This document shows, in pieces, positions 38,300-49,283 of a stretch of DNA of 64,000 nucleotides (its first letter is position 1; each line of letters begins with the position of its first letter). The notes under the pieces were generated by a model, which made no database searches, had not been told where the DNA came from, and saw only the letters and a list, made by a program, of their open reading frames with translations. Origin of the DNA: Clusia tigrina. Its lineage: Eukaryota > Arthropoda > Insecta > Diptera > Clusiidae. The stretch covers positions 22,115,981 to 22,179,980 of the forward strand of contig OV050032.1 in NCBI GenBank assembly GCA_920105625.2. Reading direction: 5' to 3'. A program made the translations under genes and the position numbers.

Positions 38300-39330
38300 G
38301 ATTCTCTTTTGGCCTTAATCTGATCGATCATTTCTTGTTATGCACATAAAATACGCTCCATAAATTTTGTGTAGATCCTAAGCTTTAAAAATGTATCAAT
38401 AGTGGGCGTGGTTCTCAAAATGTTTAGTTCATTTTTTGCTTGATGTATTATAGTGAACCTTCGTTGTAGTGTGAACCTTCGTATGGAATTTTGTTGCAGA
38501 TGGATCCAGTAATGAATATTGGTTAATTGTAGGCGTGGCAATTATGGATCTAATCTATATTGCGACCGAAATGTATTCATATATCACCGTTTCTTGTGTA
38601 TTTACTTTGTAGCTTCAATAGAAGTATTCATACCAAATTTCTTCCAGAAATTTTTTATTGGCTATAAATTATTGAAAATGTGCCAATAGTGGGCGCGTCT
38701 GCGAAAAGAGCCCGCCAATTTTTTGTGTTGTGGTTAGTGCTAGTGACCTGAACCATCGTGTGAAATTTCGTTGATGAGTTATCTATAGGAAGCTAGTAAT
38801 GATTTCTGGGTAATTGTAGGCGTTGCACACGCCCTAGTATTGACCTCATTTACATTACTGCTTTTATACATACATATATCATTAATGTGAGTATAGTTGG
38901 ACTAATTTTATGTTTAGCCCGCGTACCACGCCTCCTCCGGTTAGTTGAAAAAACTCAATCCCACAAATTTATTATACAATCTTTTCCCTTCTTAAGGATA
39001 AAACATATGAAAATTGGCGGTTGTTTTCACAGTCGTGCCCACTATTTACACGATTTGAAACTTAGGACCTGCACAAAATTTAAGAACAATATTTTATGTG
39101 AATAAATGGATTCACGTTGGGAAACCATAGAAATGATTATTGTTTCGATTAGATAAAGGCCTCCCTCCCTTCTAATCAGCTCTTGGTACCCCACCCTTAT
39201 TACCCTAGATATGCTCCTAATGATCATATACGAGTACTAATAAAATTTGGTATTAAGGTACATCGCCATGGTTTAACGCACACGCACATGAAAGGGTAAA
39301 GGAGATCTCAAAGTCGGTGAAACCCGACTT
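38300..39330 (+). repeat. GGGCGTGG-family repeat, at least two tandem units
   Basis: Two diverged units about 290 bp apart (near 38400 and 38690) each hold caatagtgggcg, a cgt.tg.aattt.gtt block and a ggttaattgtaggcg-type block. The right end has aagtcggtgaaacccgacttc at 39310-39332, a short palindrome also seen near 48593 and, in part, 49555. Confidence 0.65.
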
Positions 39331-39507
39331 CAGCTCTGTTTACGGATTTTATCACAAATTTTTGTGAGTGCATTCATTCGTTGGTGAATTTTATTTGCAA
39401 ATGAAATGACGCGGTCTCGCACATCATCTATAAAATCATGATTTTATTCTATCTGAATTTTCATCAAAGCTTTAAACTTTACTACTATCCAAAACTATTA
39501 TTTAATA

Positions 39508-39550
39508 CTAACTAACTAACTAACTATTTAACTGACTGACTAACTAACTA
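39508..39550. repeat. (CTAA)n short tandem repeat
   Basis: Imperfect ctaa/ctga tetranucleotide run. Confidence 0.85.
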
Positions 39551-39645
39551 CCCAAATAGCTCACTAACAAATTAATTTCACTCAATGAATTCTATTTTTT
39601 AGTTTTTTTAACTTCACACAAAAATTTAAGGATTTCCTGAAAATA

Positions 39646-39720
39646 TTGCTAGTACTCATTCCCCCAACACCTTGCACTCATAATTAATTATGGTGTAAGG
39701 AATAATATTATAATAATAAT
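39646..39720 (+). repeat. SINE 3' part
   Basis: ttgctagtactcattccccc, aacaccttgcactcataatt and tggtgtaaggaataatatta match the SINE body and tail at 24.2 kb. Confidence 0.7.
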
Positions 39721-39739
39721 CATTTGCAATGCTTTTCGA

Positions 39740-41880
39740 ATTTTATTATCACTCATTGGTTTCTGTCCTTTAAAGTCGTACAGTAATGAGGCGATTTCCA
39801 TTTCAGTGAGGAAAGTAATTCGAACTTTTTTGATAACTGACGTACTGCATGGCAGTAAATGACTTCAATGACTGTATCTAACTCCAATCAGCTATTGCAA
39901 AAATTGCAAGCCATGTAAGGTAAAACGCAAAACTTGGCTCAACTTGCACGAGAAATCCTGAATATTATAGATCTTGCACGGCAAGCCAGTCCCGTTTGCT
40001 GGCAAATTAACAAATATCTCATCATGGTCTTTGCAGAAGCTGGAGATTGAGTATCTACAGAGTTTTTTTTTATAATTGCCTGTAAGTTATCTTGTTGTGA
40101 CTCGTACATTCCTTCGGTCCAGACCAACAAGTCTTAGGGGTGGTAGTATAAGTGGAAAAATGACTTACCGTTTGCGTTAGACCAATTTATTTTTATTTTG
40201 AATACATGTCCACAGTTTGCAGTGTGATTTGCTGGCTTCAAGAAGAGTTTCGGACCACTGAAGGCCTCTCGTAGTATAACCAAATTGGTTGCTTGACGGA
40301 TTCCTTGGAACGTATGGTGAACAATTTGGTTGCGGATGATTTTTTCACTTTTATTATAAAGCACTTGCAGCAACTGTTATCAAATATGTAAAGTAACAGC
40401 GATTTCTAATAGCCGCTCTCTTTGTCACAGCCGCTCTCTTTGTCACAGTCATCGCTACCTTTAATAAAAGCAACAAATAACAGCGAGGAGTGATCTGAGT
40501 ACTTCAGTAACCGACTGAAAATCAGTGTCACTGCTAATTGGTTTGTTCGACTTTTCTTAACACATTTCAGATCGTTTATGCAAATGTGCCCCAATAGAAG
40601 TTCTCAACAGAGGCTTCACTGGTTTTTTCACATGCGTGATACTGCGAAACATCACTATTTCTGTCTACCCTACATGTTTTACAATTAAAGAGACCAGACA
40701 AATTTGAGATGCCCCTATGTTGCTTTTAATGATTATTAATATTTTGTTTGTGTTTCCTCCACAGGTTTGACTTATCTTTGGCTATTATGAGTTTTTCTCT
40801 CCAATGTTAATAACTCACAAGATAAGTTGATCAAAGTAGTGATTGCCCCTTCATATTTTCTCAATAAAGTACTGAAACAAAGACAATATACAACATACGT
40901 AAATACTCTTTGACTGAAACCATTCCTCACTGTTATTTCACTGTTATTCACTGACTCTTAAAGTTCTCTGTTACATATCTCGCATATATCACTGTTACTT
41001 TGGATCTTTGATAACAGTAGATCCGTAAGTAAACTTGCAAAAAAAAATTAACGGAAGGATATAACTCTGTACACAAAAGAAACGGCGATCGCAAACGTTA
41101 AAAATCACACTGATTGAAAAATAGCAGTCACTGATAACGGCTTCACTGACAAATCACTCGACTGCACTTCTCAAATGTACATACATAAGTTTCATCACAT
41201 CCAACAGTTAAGTTATATGAATTGTATGAACTTTATGTATGTATTAAATACAGGGAAATATTAGTTCAATTAACGCACTCACTTCCCTTATCTGTACGGA
41301 TAATATTTTGCAATATTTTAACGAACTATTGCATTTGTCTTTATTTGTTGTTATATCATTTTGTGCACCATTCGTACATATGCGATATATGCACAAGTTT
41401 GACATTTATAAACATTTGATTACTCTTTTGACAACCATTGATTATTTATTTAACGCAAAACATTGTTAATAAATTTGCTTCAATTGCCTTGCAGACCAAC
41501 AGCAACAAAAAATGTTCATTTTGGTTAAATAAGCGTGCGCCGGCAACATCATTGCTGCACACGAAAAAGGGAATTGAAATCAGCAAATCCTGCTTCGAAC
41601 TCAGCAGCAACATAGCTGCATGCATCCCAAAACACAAAATGTATCCCCAAAACACAAAATGGGTTGCAGGATGACAGAAACTCTCAACGGAAGTGTAGTG
41701 CAACTTCAATACGGAAGGAAGTAACACTTAACGGTCACAATAAATATTCAAAATGAAAATTCAAAAGGTATTGAAAGTGGCGCGATTTTTTTCAACTGAG
41801 CTACGGGCACAAAAGGCATTTTGGAGTGTATCTTTATAATATTAAAGATATTCAAAAAATTATAATAATACTTAATAAAT
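39740..41880. other. Upstream of the Rab26-like gene, no gene seen
   Basis: No frame looks coding. ccgctctctttgtcacag is tandemly duplicated at about 40413-40448. The promoter and any 5' UTR exon of the downstream gene probably lie here, but I see no signal that fixes them. Confidence 0.4.
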
Positions 41881-41907
41881 CTAATAAAAATAGAAAAATC
41901 AATAAAT

Positions 41908-42511
41908 ATGTCTCATATTCCTGACGATTCAAGAAGCTTGAGTGATGATGTGTTTGAGCCAGAGAGCTCCCAGAACCAGGATGAACAACCATCGTGTTCT
42001 CGGCATAATAACGAGGTGGTCATCGATTCAAATGTTGCTGATGATAATCTTGCTGCTGGACCTTCTCGCCGGCAAGCACCGCATTCCCCTGTAGCTAGTG
42101 AAGTCGCAGGAAACCATGGCTATCCTGGCTATCGACCTCCTCGCGAAGCTGTGGCTCTGTACGGTATGCAACAATTGGATGATGACTGGCGTTCTTTCCG
42201 TTATGAAGAAGTGGATCCCGAAACATCCTATACACCGCAACCACCACAAACATTTAGTGAGCATTTTAATCACAAAGTAAGTAACAAAGCTGACGAGTTT
42301 GATTATTATTATTTTTGCTTTCGTATTGAGTGAAACCTCGGCAAATATTTTCAAAATTATTCCTGATTGGAAATATTTATTCATTTATTTTTGCTTCTAG
42401 ACTATAATTCTGGGTGATTGCGGTGTGGGGAAAACATCGTTCTTATATCAATATACCAGTGGCGAATTTCGACCAGGCAACTTTGCTGCAACAGTAGGCA
42501 TAGCCTTGACT
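41908..42511 (+). CDS. Rab26: Rab26-like small GTPase, first two coding exons (3' part not in window)
   Basis: Exon 1 (41908-42276, 123 codons) and exon 2 (42401-42511, 37 codons) join in phase 0 across a 124-bp intron (GTAAGTAAC donor, TTGCTTCTAG acceptor). Exon 2 ends at a GTAAGTGAT donor. Exon 1 is a disordered, acidic/Ser/Pro-rich N-terminal extension. Exon 2 starts at residue 124 and holds the P-loop GDCGVGKTS (128-136; most Rabs have Ser where this has Cys130) and the switch I core GNFAATVGIALT with its conserved Thr. The KTIILGD...GKTSFLYQYTSGEF run resembles fly Rab26. Rab26-class GTPases act in secretory-vesicle maturation and trafficking. The remaining G motifs (DTAGQE, NKxD, SAK) and the prenylation site were not found downstream and must lie beyond 64000 or have been missed. 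The Rab26 name is my recognition by motif and is less sure than Pc. Confidence 0.8.
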
Positions 42512-43300
42512 GTAAGTGATATAAATTGTATTACTATAATTATTAGAATTATTGCGCTCAGAAGGAAATGGTACAAGTTTGAAGATCGTTTATCTAATTT
42601 GTATATATTTGATTACCGTCTCTGTAGCAATAAAATAACTAGTTAAGAGTCCACGAGACTGTATTATTGAATATTTTGAGAAAAATTCACAAATTATTCA
42701 ATTTTCAAATTTATATTATATTATTCTTCTGAGCGTTTTCTTGAATGCACAATGCCGTAGAACAAAATATACAGAACTGCAAAGATAAAGGATTTGGCGA
42801 TGTTACAACTGGCTCACAGCTACCCTTTGAATTGAATCATTTAATTAAAGACCTTAGAGGGATGCTTTTAATGCCACACCATCAGGCATGCAGACATATA
42901 CCGGAAGGTTTGATTGTGAACTTATTTAATTATGCTGAGTTCAGTTAAGTTCGAAAAGACTCGGTTGAATATATCCTTTGAACAAATTTTAAAAGATTCT
43001 TGCATGCTATTACCACAATAGAGGCAAAAAAAGTATATAAAATACAGACAAACATCAAGTTTCTGATGTTTGAAATTGTATATACAGTTTCTTATTAGGG
43101 CCCGATTTGAGTTCAAGGAAATTAGTCTCCCGTTTCACACATAGAGTGTATTTCTCACGGAAACAATAGTGTCAGATTTATTTTTAAGGACTCTCCTTTA
43201 AGTCCTGTGTGAATAAACTATGCACATAATTTGAATATAATTGATAAATTACAACAACAAAAATACCACACCATGTATCAAAACTTTTGTAAGTATTATT
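42512..43300 (+). other. Start of a long Rab26 intron
   Basis: It begins at the exon 2 donor. Short open frames (such as 42745-42948) do not continue the GTPase. No repeat recognised. Confidence 0.5.
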
Positions 43301-43408
43301 ATTATGTTAGTCCACGCCACTCTCCCCCGCATGGCGCGAGGCGGGGTCCGTTTTCACCGAGCATGACGGCAGTTTCGGGCTGAAAGTCATGTCGGCACTT
43401 TTTTACTA

Positions 43409-43569
43409 TATGTGACCTTCTCCGAGAAAAGGGACCTAGTGTGTGAAAATGAAGTTTTGAGAAAAACGCATTTAAAGTTTCATAACGCATTATCACTGTG
43501 AACACACCTTCAGTTGGGAGATGCCGTTTTTTGACACACTAGGTCCCTTTTCTCGGAGAAGGTCACATA
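43409..43569. repeat. Perfect 36-bp inverted repeat (hairpin), 89-bp loop
   Basis: 43409-43444 (tatgtgaccttctccgagaa... ) and 43534-43569 are exact reverse complements. The flank at 43310-43400 is GC-rich. No TSD was found. It could be a small MITE or a transcribed hairpin. Confidence 0.9.
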
Positions 43570-43639
43570 CTCGTATGTTTATATTAATGTAAGATGTTTT
43601 TACTGATTTAAAAATGTTCCTGTTGTGTGTCATGTTTTA

Positions 43640-44595
43640 AGTGCCACACCTTTTTGTATTTGATGGTGTGTGTTTCTCTCTACGTCTAGAAGTTTTAGGT
43701 TTGGTATGAATGTGTGAAGGTGCTTATCTCAATGAAGTATATAGTTTTGTTCTTTTTGTTTATTAGTGTCTATTACTGATTATGGTTTTATCTGTATCAA
43801 TATCACAATATCCCAGTATAGTGTGAATGATTCGTTTTCTAGTATATTTGTAGTATGAGTCACGGTTTTCTAGTCGTTGTACTTTGTTTGCTATTTACTG
43901 GTGCAGTAATTTTTATTATGTCTTTCTGTATCGTCAGTACCTGCAAAAATTGTGCGTGGTGTATTTGCATCTGCGGCATTTATCATCTACCACAAACGGA
44001 TCTTTTAAAATATATATTTGGTAGTTTTTGGTGAGGTTAACTTGATACTCTGTATAGCGATTATGAATCCTTCTGTTTCGGGATGCAGCTCTCCTCTATG
44101 CCACTAGGTGTAGGTGTTTCTCTTGTCGATGTATGCAGGTACTCGGCGTGCAGTTGTTTCTGGGCCCATATGGTTTTCTTGTCATCTACGGTTGTGTATG
44201 TGTGTATTTGTTCTGTATTGCGTAGGTTTAATGGTGTGTAGTTTTTGTCGGCTAAGGCTGTTGCTTTGTTTAGATTGGATGTTTGTGTGTGGAAAAATTG
44301 TCGGAGTGTGTTGACTTGATTGCTGTGTAGTTTGTGGATGTCTTTTAACCATGTTTTGTGAAATTTGGCTGCTTGCAGCTATTTGTGCCTTGTTGAGATC
44401 TGTGTTTAACCAGCGTATAATTTCAAACGAGTATGAGAGTATGAGTGTAGCATGTGTTTATGGCTTTGCAAAGATTTTTGGAATTTATGTGCGTTTTTTT
44501 GATTTAGTTGAGGCGTTTCTCGTACTGTGTTTGTTGCAAGTTGTTTTTAAATGGTGTTATGGTCTATATTGGCACTTCGTTGAAATCCGAGATAT
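43640..44595 (-). pseudogene. R2-like retroelement C-terminal remnant
   Basis: On the minus strand, pieces read LHPETEGFIIAIQSIKL (near 44080), then after a shift DDKCRRCKYTTHNFC (near 43960), then FTLYWDIVI and TDKTI (near 43800). This order, PETEGF..AIQ, a Cys motif and LYWD....DKTI, is one I know from insect proteins annotated as R2-like retroelements. It is heavily degraded. Confidence 0.5.
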
Positions 44596-44619
44596 TTAGA
44601 TGCCTCATTTTCTTAATAT

Positions 44620-44705
44620 TTTGATTATGATAGCTTCCACAATATTAATTATGTATGCAAGGAGTTGAGGGAATGAGTACTAGGTACTGAGGCCTTTAAC
44701 TCGAA
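44620..44705 (-). repeat. SINE copy, partial
   Basis: The reverse complement reads ggcctcagtacctagtactc, attccctcaactccttgcat and acataattaat, matching the SINE body. Confidence 0.65.
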
Positions 44706-44736
44706 TTAATTTACGTATCATAAAGAAATAGCTTCC

Positions 44737-44744
<8 letters not shown>

Positions 44745-44821
<77 letters not shown>

Positions 44822-45766
44822 TATTTTTTTTTTTTTTAACGTTATAGTTGTACGTTCATATACAGCGTTTATAATATTGCAACTAATTTATACATTCAAA
44901 AACTAACGAGCAATTTAAGTTTATTCATTATATTCTGCTGGATAATTCACACCGCATTGGTGCTACTAGTTTGTGAGGTCTCTCGGCTTCGTTCTCTTAA
45001 GACGTCGTTCCGTTTTGTTTAGTTCGGAGAGTTTCGATGCCTCTTCGTTTATGTGGTGTTGAAGTCGTTTGTAATGTAAGATTGCGACTTTAGTAATTTC
45101 GTTGTGTACCGTATTCACGCCAAGATCTCTGTGGAGGTCTGACATTCGTACGTACCAGGGTGCATTGACTATGTTCCGTAGAACTTTGTTTTGAAAGTTT
45201 TGTATTATTTTAATATTGGTTTGTGTGGTGCATCCCCAAAGTTGAATACCGTAACTCCATACAGGTTTCAAGATTTGATTATATAACAAAAGCTTGTTAT
45301 ATGTAGAAAGCGTAGATGATCTGCCAATTAACCAGTACATTTTTTTATACTTTATTTCGAGTTCTTCTCTTTTCTTTTTCACATGTGCACACCATCGGAG
45401 CTTTACGTCTAGTGTCATACCCAAATACTTAGCGTTATTTGAGTATGGTACTTCATATCCGTCTATATATAGCGGGTAATGTCTAACCTTTTTATTCGTA
45501 AAGTCGATGTGGACCGATTTTGTGTTATTTATTTTAATGCGCCATTTCTTTGTCCATTTAAATATTGAATTTACGGCACGTTGGAGTTTCTCTACTGAGA
45601 TTTCCACTATGCCACCAGTAGCTATGAGCGCCGTATCGTCAGCGAATGTTGCGGTAATATGGTTTTGTTCGATCGGTAAATCGCTTGTGAATAGGAGATA
45701 GAGTAGGGGCCCTAGGATGCTGCCTTGAGGAACACCTGCCTTAACTTCGCGGAGCCCAGAATATAT
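44745..45766 (-). mobile_element. Jockey-like LINE, strongly 5' truncated, 14-bp TSD
   Basis: gcttcctgcatata occurs at 44731-44744 and 45767-45780. Next to the left copy are a TA tract (44741-44812) and a T-rich run (44813-44837), the element's poly(A) in reverse. The retained frame is intact, so the insertion is fairly young. Confidence 0.88.
44966..45766 (-). pseudogene. Jockey-like RT C-terminal half, open frame to the 5' junction
   Basis: 266 codons without a lesion run from the truncation point to TAG at 44966: AGVPQGSILGPLLYLLFTSD, then TFADDTALIAT (catalytic Asp pair), then AKYLGMTLDVKLRW, WSYGIQLWGCT and ERRLKRTKPRD. There is no Met near the start, and the endonuclease, fingers and first palm motif are missing. 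It is related to, but distinct from, the copy at 20-23.6 kb. Confidence 0.88.
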
Positions 45767-45789
45767 GCTTCCTGCATATAATGAAAAAT

Positions 45790-46600
45790 TTTTAAATTTT
45801 GAAAACAGCTGTTTAAAAGCTCACAAAAAACAAAAAAATTACTTTTTTTGAAATTCTGTATCTCAGCAACCATCAGAAACATACGATTTCAAACATACGA
45901 TTTGAAAAAAGCCGTTTTTATGCTATCAAATTTGGGTGCTTTCTTGAAAAGTTACAAGGCAAAATTGGAGATGAGTTGGTATACATTACGTTCGCATTGG
46001 TTTCTATCTCCAAAACTACAATTGATAGGTGCACAACCGATCCCATTGTTTTTAACAAATCTTTAAAGACGTATGCGATTCGATATAGGATAAATCGCTT
46101 GCAAAAAAGCAACGAGATAACCATGCTTTCTGAAAAATGTGGCAACACTGGCAACATAAGTTTTGCAATACACTTAGGTCTGTTGTGAGGCGATATATGC
46201 GTTCCTCAGAAAGTCCAAAAAAGTTCTTTACATTCATACAAAAACAGGGGATGCTTTCCAGCATTTTCAAAAACTGCATAAATTTATTTACTCCATGAAA
46301 AACCCCAAAAACTGCATAAAAATCCAGTGAAGCAATATTAAGCAGAACAATACAATTTATTTCTTCACTTCAACTTATTAATTATTATTATTTAATTAAT
46401 AAGTTGAATTACAATCATTCCAGTTAAAACTAAGCAAAACGATTTTGATTTAAGCATAAATTAAATGAATAAAATTGTATCCATATTTGAACCAAAAACA
46501 AAAGTACCACAATAAATTCATGAATTTTGTAAGGATATAGGGACGAATTAAGGATCAGAATCACTGCTAATACGTGGTCTTTCGCATCGTTCAAATGTTG
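45790..46600. other. No gene recognised
   Basis: Short overlapping frames on both strands. caacttattaatta...taattaataagttg at about 46371-46407 is a palindrome. Confidence 0.4.
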
Positions 46601-46624
46601 GAGAACCGCTGTCATCAATTATAG

Positions 46625-47580
46625 ATCCTTCCCCATTCACATCAGCAGCGCTGTCTGCTCTTGTAAAAAATGATTTGATGTGATTTTCTTTTGAGTGACT
46701 GCATTTTTCAACAGTTTCTGCTGCTCTCGATAACCAGACGTTAGACGATAAAAATTTTGATGTATTTTTAAGGCTTTTTCCGTATCAGACTCGTATAACA
46801 AAATTTGTTATTGCAATGTATCGCACGTTTGGAGAATTTCTGAAATCGATTTTGATGTAAGACTAGAAACAACTTCGTCATCGCTGTCACCATCAGAACT
46901 TTCGACATCTCTTAAGGCTATTTCAATAATGTGTTCCTCGGGCAAAGGCCCGTCCGCAAGCAATTCATTGACATCATCATTGTTGAAAATGTCGCAACTT
47001 TCTTCTCCTATTTGATGGGCAGTTGATATGATTTCCTCCGAAAGTCCTTGTTCTGCAATATCGATTTCATTTTCTACACACTCATGCCAGACTTTCGTCC
47101 AACATGCATTTAATGTGTGTTTTCCTAGACTTCCAATGGCAGATATAGCTTGGACAATGCAATCAAGAATGGAAAATTTCTTCCACAGAATTTTCCAACT
47201 TGATAAAAATGTACTGATAGAAAACTTTGGTATATTTTTGTCAAACGTAGAAATTGTGCCTTGATCCAAAGGCTGGATAAAGTTTGTAGTATTTAGTGGA
47301 AATAATACTAATTTAACGTTGGGATGTTCTATTCCTGGATGGCCTGGAGCGTTGCCAATGATTAATATCACTTTAAATTCCAGGGATTTTTCGTTCATGT
47401 AGGCCTCCACCTCAGGAACAAAGCATTTCTTACACCACTCGGCAAATACTGCTGTTATCGCCCATCTCTTTTTGTTTGCCATCCAATGCACAGGTACATT
47501 TTTAAGATCCTCACCTTTAAGAGCACGTGGTCTTCAAAATTTTTTGACTACCAGTGGTTTCCACATTTTATATCCTGATG
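46625..47580 (-). pseudogene. pogo/Tigger-like transposase (DDE_1), inactive
   Basis: A 227-codon frame (47491-46808) is preceded in the same frame by KMWKPLVVKKF-stop-RPRALK, the typical run before the catalytic domain. Motifs: PVHWMANKKRWAIT, ILIIGNAPGHPG, then VKLVLFPLNTTNFIQPLDQG. The family reads DNAPGH here; the Asp codon is GGC (Gly), so the second catalytic acid is lost, while the Asp of QPLDQG is present. An acidic C-terminal tail follows (ESSDGDSDDEV). The DNA-binding N-terminus was not found. Terminal repeats were not identified. Confidence 0.8.
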
Positions 47581-47589
47581 CAAGGGTAT

Positions 47590-48663
47590 ATTAAATTTTT
47601 GCGGTTGAGCAGTTTTTCAATTACCAGAATGAGGCGCAGCAGGTATGGACATAAGTATGCATAAATGCTCAGAATCCCTTCCGGGTAAATTTTGACTTTG
47701 TCCGTCCATCTGTGACAATTTTTTTCCAGACCGTTAAACATATTTTAATGAAGCTTTGCAAAAGTATAGTCTGGACCAAGATACAGAACCAGATTGCTAT
47801 ATGAACCCATTTGGACAAAGACCACACCTACCTCCGATATATGCAATTTTTTAATTTTTTTTGAAATAACTATAACTTCGGTCCAATTGATGGAATAGTG
47901 ACGCAATTTGGTAGTTATGTAGATGTGGATCGTACTAAACACTGTATAAAATATGGGCGGTATATACTAACTCCCACGCCAACTGAAGATTTATTAGAGA
48001 TTTATGGAAGAAATTATGAGAAGCAGTATGTAGACATAATAAAGCCGACTGCAAGAAGTGGTGTTGATCAGAGAAAGGCCACGACCGCTTCCATATCGAG
48101 AACTTTCGGGAAAAAATTTAAAAATAGACAACCTATGTTCATATTGACGTCATGGGCGATAATTTACACTGGGTCCACAATAGTGTGCGTGCAAAATATT
48201 GGGATCATAATGCTACCGCCACGCCCACAATTAACCAAATATCATTACTAGGTTCCTAGTAAAGATTTATCAACGAAATTTCACAGGAAGGTTGCGGGCA
48301 CTAACATTAAACACCACACAACAAATGGGTGGATTATTTTGACAGCCACGCCCACTCATGCTTAAAACTTAAAACATATGCCGAATTATTGAATGAAATT
48401 TTTTATGAATACGTATATTGACGCTACAAAATCATATACAAGCAGTGAGGACGATCAGATCAGGCCGCGCCTTCCGCCATTATATTCAACTCAGGGTACC
48501 CTACCAAAAATTACCGTAGATATATGTTGATTTATGAATAAAACACCTCCACTGTTTAACTAGCGCATACTTGTAAGGGTACATGGCCTTTCGAAGTCGG
48601 TCTAACCCGACTTCAGAGTGCTCTTATATGAAAGATTTGTGTTGGGGCACATTTGTGAGTCGC
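47590..48663 (-). repeat. GGGCGTGG-family repeat, reverse orientation
   Basis: The reverse complement of 48200-48370 matches 38690-38830 and 49870-50040 (units with gaccatgcta or gtta...cc, gtgaaatttcgttgat and ggtaatga blocks). 48588-48615 holds cgaagtcggtctaacccgacttc. Confidence 0.65.
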
Positions 48664-48674
48664 TTGAGCGACTT

Positions 48675-49272
48675 TTTTTGTTTTGTTTTTTGTTTTTTTG
48701 TCGGAACAATCTAGTAAGCGCAGCACTCAGACAGAGTATATATCCATTGTACTGCACTTAAGGTTCCCTTTTACTCGGTTTTAAATCTACCCGACCTCCG
48801 AAGAAGTAGAAGTAGATCCTGTGGTGCCAAGGAGCCAAGTTGGTTACTCCTCAGCACATCAGTGCCAAAAATTCCAAACCTGATTCGAGCAAAGGCAGGG
48901 CAGACGCAAAGAAAATGGTCCGCCGTCTCGTCGTCCTCTCCACAGGCTGGGCACAGCGCACTGTCTGATATGCCAATCCTTTCCATGTGCCTAGCCCATA
49001 GAAAGTGCCCTGTCATCACGCCAACCAACAGCCTGCAGTCCCTCCTACCTAAAGATAGAAGGAACCATGACCATCGGTCAGAGATAGCAGGTAGCATAAT
49101 TTTCGTCCATCCGCAGCCTCTCTCAGCCCGCCATGCTCGCTTGTGGGTCGAAACAACCCACTTGTTTGCAGTGGCTTTGATGGCAGCGGAAGGGAGTGGC
49201 AGAACAGGCTCAGGGCCAATAAAAACAGCCTCGGAGCCCATCTTGGCCAAGGAGTCAGAGGTCTCGTTACCC
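48675..49272 (-). mobile_element. LOA/R1-like LINE, 5' truncated, 11-bp TSD
   Basis: ttgagcgactt occurs at 48664-48674 and 49273-49283. The T-rich run at 48674-48705 is the reversed A-rich tail. The element starts in the last RNase H motif, so only about 600 bp was inserted, into a GGGCGTGG-family repeat. Confidence 0.88.
48771..49271 (-). pseudogene. LOA/R1-like ORF2 C-terminus, intact fragment
   Basis: 167 codons from the junction to TAA: GNETSDSLAKMGSEAVFIGP (RNase H end), then RRDCRLLVGVMTGHFLWARH, then CPACGEDDETADHFLCVCPA (C..C...H...C) and FARIRFGIFG. No lesion is visible, so the insertion is young. The frame has no true start codon. Its FIGPEP motif is shared with 8.8 kb. Confidence 0.85.
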
Positions 49273-49283
49273 TTGAGCGACTT

